Of a stretch of DNA of 64,000 nucleotides, positions 1 to 10,559 are shown piece by piece. The DNA is from Vandiemenella viatica (Eukaryota; Arthropoda; Insecta; Orthoptera; Morabidae). The position numbers were made by a program, and so were the translations under genes. The notes under the pieces were generated by a model. That model was not told where the DNA came from. It did no database searches and saw only the letters and a program-made list of their open reading frames with translations. The DNA is taken from the NCBI GenBank assembly GCA_031002005.1, contig JARYHS010008074.1, positions 277,947,930 to 278,011,929 of the forward strand. The letters run 5' to 3'. The number at the start of each line of letters is the position of its first letter. Positions within the stretch are counted from its first letter, which is position 1.

Positions 1-708
1 ATTTAATATACCTGCTAGTGCTTAATTTGACGATTCGGTGACAGGCATGCAGTATTATTCACATCGGCAGGATGCAGTAACCACCAATAATAACAGTGAG
101 AGAGCCTTATACCCATCCAGAACCAAGATACTTACACACTGGCGTGTGAAAGCTTCCTGCACTTTGAAAGAAAATTCTTCAAGTTGGACTGAACAGGACC
201 CATAAATTTGTGCCTTACAATAATGCATTCACGTATGTATGTGATGAAATTCAGCATGAACTTAATGGAGTGAAAATAGACATAACTAGCAACGTTGATA
301 TCACAAGCACAAATAATCCTATATAACTTAGAATGATGCAAAAACAGAACAGTATGAACATGATCTTGGGAAAGGCTGTTTTTGATGTCTGTATAGCAAT
401 GAGTACGCTTATGGGAGCTTCTGCAGACATCAGAAGGATACTTATAATCGAAAAACTGAAACTAGTAATGATTCGTACAAAATATGATAAAAATTCGTAA
501 ACGAAAGTCGAGCCAAATCCTCATAAAGTAAATTTGTTGTAAGTAAAATCGTATGAATGACGCCACATATTCAAGCGGGTGACAGACAAAAATTTGCATT
601 CCTTAAAACCGTTGAGAATCAGATGCTTCTTTCGTCAATTACAGAAGTTGGGATCTATACGAATACCAGCTGCTTTTTGTAAACATTAACCAAATTTCGC
701 CGTTTCAG
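1..708. other. AT-rich stretch, nothing recognised
   Basis: No convincing exon, repeat or transposon end was seen on either strand. It would be intron or upstream sequence of the possible exon that follows if that exon is real. Confidence 0.4.
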
Positions 709-903
709 ACATCAACACAATTGGAGAAACCTAGGACTATAGCTCTGGGTATTCATACAGAGAAAAATAACGAAGAACTTAGCGCGATCGTGTCTGGTCC
801 CTGCGGTTTCATCAGTGTCAAAGTGTTAATAACTGATGCGTCATTCCAGTACGAGACCTTGAATCTAGCTTTTACGAAAAACGGGATAACAGTCTCGTAC
901 TAA
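709..903 (+). CDS. Possible 3'-terminal coding exon of an unrecognised gene
   Basis: A pyrimidine-containing acceptor (TTTCGCCGTTTCAG) ends at 708 and is followed in phase 0 by 64 open codons to a TAA at 901-903. The stretch is richer in G+C and in balanced codons than its flanks. The peptide begins T-S-T-Q-L-E-K-P-R and ends K-N-G-I-T-V-S-Y. It has alternating hydrophobic residues (F-I-S-V-K-V-L-I, then Y-E-T-L-N-L-A-F) that would suit a beta-sandwich end, and a single Cys. No family is recognised. No good AATAAA follows within 200 bases, and upstream exons would lie outside the window. It could be a chance open frame. The acceptor plus composition is the whole case. Confidence 0.4.
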   Translation, partial: TSTQLEKPRTIALGIHTEKNNEELSAIVSGPCGFISVKVLITDASFQYETLNLAFTKNGITVSY

Positions 904-2479
904 ACATATACATGTTCTGCAAAGTCTTCCTATGAATGACAGAACGCTTCGCCTTTACTAAATCGATATTATTTTCGAGCATCTGCACCTTTGGCTGTAA
1001 TTCAATGTGCAAAGCAAGATTAATAAGTTATGACGGAGTTTTGAAAGCAGCGAGAGTATTCCTATCAATACGTCTGTATACTGTATAATATTGTATGACC
1101 AAGTTGTGACCAAGTTGTTGAATACACATCCCTGACTGATTTTGTGCGGAAACTATCATAAAATGAGGCAGCTTTTATTCCTCTCAATTATTACCATGAA
1201 AACCATCTTCTTAGGCGCACAAGGATTCATGAAAGGAAATAGTGTGTTTTCGAAGATGAAGCCGTGTGTGTAGTACAATCAGATATCATTACCGGTACAA
1301 ATTGCATCTCCTTATCGTCCCTAGCATGTGGAGATAATATTTGAACAGTTAGACGGTTGACAAAATATTATCATGGCATACCTTGGAACGCTTTTTGGGG
1401 TAACGTTCAATGGACTATATACTATTCTATACGCCCTCACCAATCAAGACAATGCAAGACTAAATTTGAAAGGAGCAGAGAAATCTCGAAGGTTTCAGAA
1501 GATTATTTAGAAAAAAGTCTGCTATAATACTGAACTTTCAAAATTTTCGCCTCTTTGAGAACTCAAGGAAGGTAATTTGATTAAAATTCGTAAACGAAAT
1601 AAATTTTATGATTCTATGTGTGCTCCTGAAAATGTGTTTTTAATTTACCAATGACAGGCGAAATAAAAACAGTAAAATGAGACACAATGATTTTACATCT
1701 TGATAATGCCACATTCATCATATCTTGGTTTACGCCACTCTAAATAACCTAACAATTGACATCATAAAACAGCTGCACATTTTTATATACGAACAATTCC
1801 ACTCTTAACAGTGCATAGTCCAGTGATGAATTTGGATTATATGTCAATTGAGTCACATGAACATTACAAACATTCACATCAATTAGTTTTTTAAAAAAAA
1901 AATTGTAGCTATATGATAGTCATGCAGCACTTATCAAAAAGTATTTCACAAACTCTTTTTATTATTTTTCAGCTTGATGGCACCACGTGTTCTTGATGCA
2001 CCGGTCATCACAGGCTGGATGTCGATTCGCCGAAGGAGATACTGTCTGTAAGATCAGTATTACGGGATAAAAATACAGTTTTTACCACGGTTACAGTTTT
2101 ACTTGACACTGTGTACTTACCGATTGGTACGCTCGTCTGCTGATTACTGATGAATAATTTAAACACTACGTTCAACACCTCGATCAGTATTCTCCATGCT
2201 TCATGCGTTGGAGTTAGTTTGTTGTTCCAACTTTTTCGAGCATCACCACCGAAGAAAAATCTTCTTTCGTCAAGAGTTCAAGAGTAAGAGGCTCGCACTC
2301 AACTGGTGCTTTGGCAGCAAGAACAACTCTGAAGGAGACGTCACAACAGACTGATCTGTAGTGATTGGAGTCGAGGCATTGTATCGTCGAGTGGAGGGGG
2401 AAGTAGGTTGTTGTGTGGTTATAAACAGGTCTGAGGAGCCTGATGTGATCATAAATATCGCTGGCGGGTACCTTTTTCC
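904..2479. other. AT-rich intergenic or intronic stretch with one weak exon-like segment
   Basis: Mostly structureless AT-rich DNA. At 1973-2047 a good acceptor (ATTATTTTTCAG) and donor (CT|GTAAGA) bracket 75 bases that are open in one frame, but the encoded peptide matches nothing known to me. At about 2220-2470 the minus strand is open and richer in G+C, again without a recognisable family. Confidence 0.35.
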
Positions 2480-2812
2480 ATTCACAAATTTTAAATTTTA
2501 TCAGCGTTTTTGGTAAATTATTAATCACTTTCCTTGGTAATTTATTCCAGTCCCTGACTCGCTTACTTACGAAAGAAAATTTCCCGCATTCTTATGCCTG
2601 AAATCGAGTGCCGGTTTTTTTATTACGATCATCCTTCCCCATCCATGGACGCCACTTAATTCTTCTGCCAGTATCTTACCACGCCTTATCATCAATAAAT
2701 GCCTTGTATACTCCCAGCACTCTCTTCACCTTTCACTTGTCTCCCAATGAATCCCAAATCAGCTCCTCGATTGGAAAACCAATTTCTTTCCTCGCAGACA
2801 TTTCTGAAGTGG
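2480..2812 (-). mobile_element. CR1-group LINE, 3'-end fragment
   Basis: This matches in reverse complement the 3' end of the LINE that ends near 17790. The shared run includes 'tttggtaaatta', 'aatttattcca', 'cttacttacgaaa' and 'gcctgaaatcgagtgc', which encode the last residues of ORF2 (N-K-L-P-R type) and the 3' UTR on the minus strand. It is 5'-truncated and carries no intact frame. A short (AT)n run (2816-2832) follows. Confidence 0.7.
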
Positions 2813-2832
2813 TTATATATATATATATATAT

Positions 2833-3750
2833 GGAAGTCTAAGCATGTTTTTCCCACGTCGTGTGACTTGGACTAGCGTATAGTATTTATCAACAGCTAT
2901 CAGAATACACCCTAATTTAGTTTTGTATTATGGATCTAGGACATTTCATCGATTGGTTCTTTTATTATTATGTGTTAATCAAGCAATTTACGCAAATAAT
3001 ATAAAGTGGGTCACAAAATAATCATTTTGGATCCTTCATAAAATCTGGTGCTTTGTAAGGCAGGATTTATAACTTTTGTCATTGAAATGAGAAACCATTT
3101 CTCGTCATTTCCAGAAGGTCCGAAAACTTCGAAATGATAATCAAGGTGCTGCATCTACGGTACAGATAACAATAATCTCTTGTTCTCAGTTATAAGGAGA
3201 TAATGACATTCATCGTAAGAATTTCAAATTTCTGCTCTAAATACTTATGATCTATCACAAACCGACTCTCTCCGTGACATAGTTGTTAAAGTAAATTGAT
3301 TAAGAATTATGTGGATTTTGAAATAAAGTAATACGGGTGCAGTAAGAAGATTGTTACGTATTTAAGGATTTGCATTTACGTTCGCTGTTGATTCTTCATG
3401 ATGTCCTGTAAAACTAAAATTTCTCTGTGTAAGAAATAACTTATAAACTTCAGGTCTCAGGTATGCTTCCAACGCCCAAGTAACCTGGAAGAAAAAATGA
3501 ATGACTGTAGTTTTGAACAGTCAGTACGCCACTACCGGCGTAAACACCGTTGGTAATTCAGAGTCGCTATAGTATGTAGGGCCATTAAGTGCAAAAACAA
3601 AACAAAAAACCTTTAAAATTTTTAAGATTGTCGGATATTGGTATTACGCTGCAAGGAACAAGATTAGCGGCAGAATCCTGTTTGTAGCTTTAGATTTTTA
3701 TGCTGAAGTCGAGGGTCACATTCCCTTATGTTGGTATGTTTGTGTTGCAG
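2833..3750. other. No feature recognised
   Basis: AT-rich DNA without motifs or repeats that I can tie to other parts of the window. The last bases form the acceptor of the lectin-like exon. Confidence 0.4.
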
Positions 3751-3897
3751 GTGGCTGCAAGTGTTTGTTGGCTGTTGCTGGCGGCGACTATTACTCGCTG
3801 TGTAGGATCTACTGCACTCTGTTCAGAGCCTCGTTCCTCCTCGGCTGCCTTCTCCATCTCCAGCAGACTGAACGCCACCGGACACTGGATCCTAGAG
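3751..3897 (+). pseudogene. C-type lectin N-terminal exon, interrupted by a LINE tail
   Basis: The acceptor TATGTTTGTGTTGCAG is followed by 49 open codons in phase 0. The peptide starts with a hydrophobic run (V-A-A-S-V-C-W-L-L-L-A-A-T) suited to a signal-peptide core. It then has S-S-R-L-N-A-T-G-H-W-I-L-E-V, which resembles, from memory, the segment ahead of the lectin domain in cockroach LPS-binding-protein-like lectins. An N-glycosylation sequon (N-A-T) lies inside it. Directly after the Val codon the sequence changes to an antisense LINE 3' end, so the exon lacks its usual second half. A weak GT donor at 3898 could be used instead. Its phase-0 start does not fit the phase-1 donor of the downstream start exon at 25672, so it is probably a separate, broken paralogue. 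Confidence 0.5.
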
Positions 3898-3898
3898 G

Positions 3899-4400
3899 TT
3901 TATTTTAATTTTATTGAAATGGAGAGCCAATTGTCCTATATAGCCATTTTTCCCTTCCTTGTTCCCGACTGTCTTTACCCTATACGAATTTTAATTTTAA
4001 ATTCTTTTAGCGTTTTCAATAAATTATTCATCACTTACCTTCGGTGTTTATCACTGACTACTTACCTACGAAGGAAAATTTTCCCACACACTTATGCATG
4101 AACTCAAGCACCACCTTGTGGTCTTGGTAATCTTTTCCCTTCCATGCATCATCCTAATTCTTCCACCAGAATATATCAAGCCTCATCACCAATATACGCC
4201 TTATACATTGACACCAATCTCTTCAACCTCCTCTCATCTTCCACAGAATCCTATTCCAGCATCCTTTATCATTTCAATCACTGACTGTGTTCCGAAGTAA
4301 TGTCCAGAAACAAATTTAGTAGTCCTTCTTTGCTCCCTCATCCAAATCCGGTATTCATTCACGGATGAAAATAAGGATAGCATACCCATTTTCCCACGTC
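3899..4400 (-). mobile_element. CR1-group LINE, 3'-end fragment disrupting the lectin-like exon
   Basis: Same family as the fragments at 2480, 41315 and 44690 and as the LINE ending at 17790. It opens with the RC of the AT-rich 3' tail (attttaattttattg), then the 'ggagagcc' and 'cacttatgcatgaactc' blocks. Further up, minus-strand codons read R-T-T-K-F-V-S-G-H, matching the R-A-A-R-F-V-S-G-N block near the LINE C-terminus. It is 5'-truncated and inactive. Confidence 0.7.
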
Positions 4401-4419
4401 GTGTGACGTTAGAGATGGA

Positions 4420-4790
4420 TTCGTTACCAATAGATACTGCAGGTATTATGAAGCTATTAGATCTCATCAAATGGGGGAAAGCACCGGTTCCGGATGGAAT
4501 TCCAGTAAGAGTGTTTTGAGAGTAAGCGGCGGAAATCGGACCATTTCTGTCTAAATCCCTAGAAGAGCGAAGTACCTTCCGACTGGAAAACCGTGCAAGT
4601 AACTCCGATTTTCAAGAAAGGATATCGAAGTGATCCTAGAAACTACAATCCCATATCTGTAACATCCGTGTGTAGTTATGGAGCGTATTTATGCTCAAGT
4701 ATTATGAATTTTCTAGATGAAAACTATGTGTTTACAACAAATCAACACGGATTTTGGAAGAAAATATCATTTGAAACATAGCTGGCCAAA
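4420..4790 (+). mobile_element. LINE reverse-transcriptase fragment
   Basis: The + strand encodes, over several frames, pieces of a non-LTR reverse transcriptase: K-A-P-V-P-D-G-I-P, V-T-P-I-F-K-K-G, then D-P-R-N-Y-N-P-I-S and N-Q-H-G-F. These are the finger and early palm motifs. Stops and frameshifts break it. It differs from the neighbouring CR1-group tail, so it is a second element. Only the N-terminal RT portion remains. Confidence 0.7.
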
Positions 4791-4842
4791 GGACGTATTT
4801 ATCATCATCATCATCAATAACATACATGTAATATATATATAT

Positions 4843-5740
4843 AGCTCGTACCCGCAACTTCGTACGCGTGGATTAAGAATTTTTTTGCCAGAATTAAATA
4901 TAGAAAGTTGTTGGTAACGATGGATTGGTCCCAAACAATATCGAGTCGGAATAATATGACAGGAAAGCTAACACTATATCATTGTACCGTTGAACCTGTC
5001 TCTTGAAGAGAATCAATTTCCAGCATATTTCTGTCACCATTCAATAAGGTCTCAAAATTTCGTGACTACAACTATTAATCATACTGGAAAAAATATCCTG
5101 TGCCCTTCATACAGATTTCCTTATAAAATTCCATCACAACGATATAGCCATTTAGTCGTCAAAACGTAACAAAAAGACAGAGACTTACTTCCGTATTTAT
5201 AATAATATTAGGCTACTGTGGTTCACACTCACATACTGCCTGCGAACAACACCTGCGGGATCATTATAACGTAAAAAAGTGTACACCTACAATATTGCAA
5301 GACTACCTACGATTTGCCTCGCATTGCACCCCCAACTTTCTAATATCTACAGTTTAACATTCAATCCGAATAACCTACGGCCCAGGCCTGACTCTTACAA
5401 TCAAAAACAATTTTTAAAAATCTTAGCCTCCACCGAGATCACGACGTTCGTAAGCAAGCGCTTTAACCACTGAGCTGCCAGTCCACTACACGGAAACACG
5501 GTACGGAGTCGTCCATATCCAACGTGTCTGTCTATCGCCATATTTCGAAGTTATGAGACAACATGTGTTATTTATACAGATAATTTTTCAACCAAATGTA
5601 GACAGTATTTTTCTCCTTGTTTCAAAGGATAAGTGTGCAAAGTTTCATCGAGATCGGATGGAAACTGTGGATTTGTATGAGGAACAAACAAACATACATT
5701 CATCTTTATATATAAAGATTTTTTATTATAAGCCATTATC
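4843..5740 (+). repeat. RTE-derived SINE-type repeat, degenerate
   Basis: It opens with 'tagctcgtacccgcaacttc' and ends with 'gtttcatcgagatcggatgg' and 'aacaaacatacattc', wording typical of RTE-related insect SINEs. At about 5330-5490 the minus strand holds a tRNA-like head (ggcagctcagtggttaaagc), so a second tRNA-derived SINE is probably inserted in it. Confidence 0.5.
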
Positions 5741-6350
5741 TCCTTTCATACCGAACCGAAGTCGATAAAGGAAGTATCATTTTAAAGGTATCCGCGTTTC
5801 TGAAATCATATTTTAAGAAACTAGTTTTTCCAAATTCGACCCTTAAAAGGCAAACATATCGAAAACATAACATGGAAAAAATGTTAATGTATCTCAAACC
5901 ATTTATCTCCCTGGACGCCTAACCGAAATCTATAAATGAAGTAGGATTATGCACAGTAATTCCTCCACTTTGGTGATATCATATATTAAGATAGATTTTT
6001 TTTTGTTGAAATCATATATATTATTTCTATAAGGGGTTTCTTTTGTCACAAGCCATTATCTCCTTCCATACTTAACCTAAATCAATCAATGAGGTGTCAT
6101 TTCAAAGCTTATGGCCTACACTTTGGTCACATTATACTTCAAGAAAGGATTTTTTTTTTTTGGAATTCGACCCTTAAAAGACAAAAATTCAATATTTCTA
6201 AAATGCTGTTTTTTGTGTTACGAGCCATTTATCTACCTGGATGCCTATCTGAAATCGTTTAATGAAAGATTAAGATCTCCGCTTTGGTGACATCATATAT
6301 AAAGACAGGAATTTTTCGGAATTCTACCCTTAAAGGGCAAAAGTATTAAT
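5729..6350. repeat. Degenerate tandem repeat, about four copies of 150-170 bp
   Basis: The phrase 'agccattatctcc' or a variant recurs near 5731, 5901, 6050 and 6222. Each is followed by 'gaaatcnataaatgaag', 'ctttggtgacatcatatat' and 'aattcgacccttaaaagg'. Copies are clearly related but diverged, with poly-T runs in between. It has no coding content. Confidence 0.7.
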
Positions 6351-6352
6351 AT

Positions 6353-6500
6353 TTGGTTAATTTGCTGGTGGAGGGAACAGTCGAAGGTAAGAACTGTAGA
6401 GGAAGACAGAGATTAGAATATACGAGTATGAAGCAGATAATTGAGGACGTGGGTTGTAAGGGGTATGTAGAGATGAAGAGGTTAGCACAGGATAGCAAAA
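6353..6500 (+). mobile_element. LINE C-terminal fragment
   Basis: Open codons read G-R-Q-R-L-E-Y, then I-I-E-D-V-G-C-K-G-Y and M-K-R-L-A-Q-D, the usual last block of RTE/CR1-type ORF2 proteins. Only this tail remains, and it runs into unrelated AT-rich sequence. Confidence 0.6.
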
Positions 6501-7504
6501 CAAAACAAAAAATTACCGTATTTTTCCGGTCATCTTATAAGCAGGAAGCATCTAGACTTAATCTAAATAACATTTTAAAATAAGGCACGATGACGTATCC
6601 TGCTATATTTAAGACATCTGTAGTAATAAACTATGTGATTAATTTAATTATCATTTAAATTTAATAGTAGATTGAAGCTTTACTCATCAATTAACTTATC
6701 GTAGTTAATTGGTAGATATTAATTATTTATGATCTTTTTTTTTAGTAAAAAGTTGCTATTTTAATATTTTAGAAACACTGTAATTAAGTAATAAAATGTT
6801 ATATTTATGACAGATATAGGAATGATATTAATGTACTCATTCCTAATGTGAACAACAGAAATCAGTTATTTACAATTATTTATTTATTTGTTTATTTTAT
6901 TACTTACAAATTGTTATTTTAATGCCTTAATACTAATGAAGTAACAGAATGTTATACTTCAGACAAAAAAGTTTATAATATGGTTTAGTAATAGTACCTA
7001 CAACAATTGGCGTCTAAAATACTTATTTATTTAGTCATATATCAATTTAGAGTTGTTAAACAACTTATATTACAAAGCTTAGTTATATTTTGCCGTCTTT
7101 AAACTAACTACGAAGCTTTAACTAATTCTAAATCAATAAAACCAGAGATAAAAGAATTGAGAATTAATCAACAGTAGGCAAATTTTGAAGTACATTTTTT
7201 AAATGAAAATATTAATATTTCGTCTCGCTAACAGTAATCTTAAAAATTTATTTGATAATTTAAAACTCTATACTAATTTACTAAGAAAAAAGTAGTCCGA
7301 CAATTAATCACCACTTGACACTGAAAATTTGCTTAGACCTAATTTGTTCTCAGCTTTAAAGAGCAAGGAGCAATTAGTCAATTAAATGCATTATCCGAGA
7401 TATCGAATATAAAGTTTATTTTGCAAAATAATCCAAATTTATTAATATACTAGAGACAAAAGCGAGAATTGTGAGAAATAACTAAACGGCATGACAAAAA
7501 TACT
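6501..7504. other. Very AT-rich stretch, nothing recognised
   Basis: About one kilobase of extremely AT-rich DNA with short T and A runs. No exon, tRNA-like element or terminal repeat was found. Confidence 0.4.
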
Positions 7505-8625
7505 ACCGTAAGACGGGGTTACTTTGCACCTTGAGGGTATACTTTGCACCACATCCCGAATCACATTTGGCGGTCTCTGACAGATAAAATATGAATCATT
7601 TGCAGTTTATTCTAAATTAACCTCATAGATGGAACTCTATACTACACTTCAGGGTGAAGCAGATTCCCTCCAGACTGCCTGATCCCATGTGGTGTGTGTC
7701 TGAATTTTCGAGGGAGAATTGTGGCAAATTTTGGTGTTTATACTTTTGTGTGTATTTCAACTCCTGCAAACAGTTGTGAGATAAGACTATATTTATTTCA
7801 TTTATCAGTATTTTGGCATATGATAAATGAATTATGGGTCATTGGAAGTCAAACTGAAATGCACAGTTCAAGTTTATACACAGGCATGACAACATTTAGA
7901 TAATATTGGGGTTACATTGCACCGTCACTGAACTGGTGCAATGAACCCCCACATATTCCTGGCAAGAAATTATTGTTAATAACTTGATCTGCAAAACAAA
8001 CAATTGAAGATATTGTTAAAAATATGTTGGAAACTATTTGTTTCGATCTTTACAGAATGAACATGCCGAGAAAATATGTTAGAAAACCTGAGAAATCAGA
8101 GAGTTTGTTATCTCAAATATAAAAATGAACTGTTATCGGGGAGAACAATTGATTTGACTGAAGACGAAGCAGTGATATCTTTAATTCAACAACAACAATA
8201 CATTCATTTTCCATGCTAAAAATAGAAAAAGCCCGGCAATGGCCAACTGCTGTTGACATTTTAAACTATAAGTGGGATGATATCCTGGGGTCCATTAAAC
8301 CTCCAAAAAGAATAAGTAAACGTGGTTACTTTAATGTACCAGAGTTAAATGATTGAGTTTGATTATCACACATTTTTTGTAATAAAAATTCATAAGTTAT
8401 AAAATATTTCTTGATTGTTACTTGTGTCTGCTTATAAAACTACAACTAAAATTATAAATAAATTAGTTCACTTGTTCCAAATATTGTGCACTACTTATAA
8501 TGGTGCAAAGTAATCTTACTATATGAATTCTACGCTCTACGTTCGTTCCTCTTACTTAATTCTGTGTAATTCCCCATGTGGTGCAAAGTATCCTCCTCCT
8601 TTGAGGATACTTTGCACCAAAATTT
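7505..8625 (+). mobile_element. Degenerate pogo/jerky-like DNA transposon
   Basis: Inverted repeats bound the region: 'actttgcaccacatcccg' at 7540-7560, and on the other strand the copy ending near 8573-8600 (ccccatgtggtgcaaagta), with further 'tttgcacc' blocks. Inside, 8057-8122 reads M-N-M-P-R-K-Y-V-R-K-P, like the start of jerky/pogo transposases, then a stop. About 8255-8357 reads W-P-T-A-V-D-I-L-N-Y-K-W-D-D-I-L-G and ends R-G-Y-F-N-V-P-E-L-N-D, like their C-terminus. The whole catalytic DDE region between them is absent, so this is an internally deleted, non-functional copy. Confidence 0.6.
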
Positions 8626-9369
8626 TAATTTCTATAAAAAATCAAACTATGCAATAAAAAATCGGGGATTTTGTTCAATGTTTCAACAGTCTTAGGAAAG
8701 AATATATGCAGAAAATCATATTTATATCTTAAAAATTATAGAACTTAATAGAGTTCATAGATGAAAAAACAAAAAAATGGCGCGAAAAATTTGGAATCAC
8801 TATAATTCAAAGCATGAAAGCATGAAATGTAGCAGAAATGACAGCATTAATAGTACATTAAACGTAAAAATATGATTAGATATAATAGTAGATGGAAGAG
8901 AATACTGTTATAGCAATTAAAATTACAATTGATTTCTGAAACAAGAACGATGAAAAAACTAGAATATCTAAAAGAGACTTCTTGTAAAACAGAATTTTTT
9001 TTGTTTCAAACATTGACCTTAGACTCATTACTGGAGGTGAAGGACAGGTTAAAGCCTTTGAAAATCGACGACCCTTTCGTTCTCTAGTCAGATGACTTGA
9101 TCACTGAGCCAGTAGACGGCTTCAAGAAATACTAAGAAGGAAGTCGTTTAGCGTGCCAATATTAAATACGTCTTTAAACAGACGTATCAACGAAATTTAA
9201 GCTCACAAGAATCATACTTATACATCCGGTCATTCAATTCAAGTGTTCTCGTTTCGCATAAAGCAGCGTTTATAAATCTTTTTCAACTAGAGAACCATAA
9301 AAACTGTTAAAAAATTCTACAGACAACTAACTTATATAATTATATATTTTTTTTTTTACCTATCGCAGG
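8626..9369. other. AT-rich DNA with a SINE-2 fragment at about 9005-9125
   Basis: Minus strand 9125-9005 has a tRNA-like head (tggctcagtgatcaagtc) and later 'cctgtccttcacctcc', matching the SINE at 29905-32135. The rest shows nothing recognisable. Confidence 0.45.
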
Positions 9370-10320
9370 TACGTGGCGAAGGAGGTGGGTCATATTGGTG
9401 TGAGAAGTGGTATCATTGGGCATGTAGGAAAGAGAAAATGGGGGAAATAAATGAGGCTCTCCCATGATTTTGTTCACTTTATCTCGGGGATGAAAGGATG
9501 ACGGAGATGGGCGAAACGATCAGGGAGTTGCGTAAAACGATCAGGGTTCTTGGAGGCTTGCCTTGTGGAGGCTCAGCCTATTGAGGCGGGGCCTGTGATG
9601 GCTCCGTCTATGGAGGCTCCACCTGGGGAGGCTCAGCCTGTGGCGGTTCTGCCTATAGAGGATGGGCCTGTCGAGGCTCAGGCTATAGAGGCAGAGAGTA
9701 GAGATGGTGGGTTGGAGGATATTGAGAAGGATGGTTGGGTGCTGATAACAGGTCGTACACTTCAGAAATTGTGGGGGAAAATAAGTTTGACCTGCTACCA
9801 GAATCAGGTGAGGAAGAGCCTCATGTGGATGAAGGTAAGGCGCAGCATGCCTTTAGGAATAGTGGCGTGCATGGAAATAACAGAAAGAAAAAGGTTCTGC
9901 TGCTAGGTAGTAGTCATAGGAGAGGTTCAGGCCCTCTTCTGCAGAATCAGTTAGGGTATGGTTAAAAGGTCACAAGATTTTTCAAACCTAGTGCAATATT
10001 AGGTCAGTTGACAGAGGAAAAGGTTTATTTTGTAGGAGTTTCACTAAGGAGGATAGAGTAGTGATGGTGGGATTGCGGGGAATGGTATTGATAAAAACCC
10101 GAATTGTAATATAGAGAGTCACCATAACTGGCCACAGTTGAACCATGCGTGAGGCGATTAAATGTGGAAACGGAGGTTCTGCTTGGGAAAGGCATTAGTT
10201 CTGTCTTGCGGGTGGTGCCTGTGAACTCCATTGGTAGGTGGCATTTCACTAGGCATGGTGTACACCTAAATAGTAGGGGCAAGGGGATACTTCTGAGTTG
10301 TTAGCTAAAGCTCTAAGGGA
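9370..10320 (+). pseudogene. LINE ORF1 remnant: PHD finger, pentapeptide repeats, SGNH esterase
   Basis: Codons from about 9374 read Y-W-C-E-K-W-Y-H-W-A-C-R-K, the C-W-H-C core of the PHD finger found in CR1-type ORF1 proteins. From 9550 to 9690 a 15-base repeat encodes about eight five-residue units of the E-A-Q-P-I type. After a frameshift, K-K-K-V-L-L-L-G-S-S-H-R-R-G corresponds to block I of an SGNH/GDSL esterase; the usual D-S-H has become S-S-H. Near 10225 R-W-H-F-T-R-H-G-V-H-L-N matches the block with the catalytic His. The protein would act with ORF2 in retrotransposition. Stops and at least two frameshifts make it non-functional. Confidence 0.65.
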
Positions 10321-10559
10321 GCCCACTTCCCGTCAGGACTGTATCTTTTTTAGATTAGGGGATGCTGGTGATGGTATGGAAATAGATAATCAAAATTATA
10401 CTGATTGTATATCCACGATGGAAAAAAATCGATGAAACTGCTGAAACAATAACTGACTGGGGCAGAAGTGGGAAGGAGGAGGTTAGTGCTAAAAATATCA
10501 CAAAGACATTAATAAGGGTGTTACTGGTGAACTGTATGATGATCAGAGCAAAGTAATAG

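Noticed and set aside
2214..2528. 104-codon minus-strand frame as a host gene
   Set aside because: Its upstream part is LINE 3' sequence and the rest has no recognised family or splice context.
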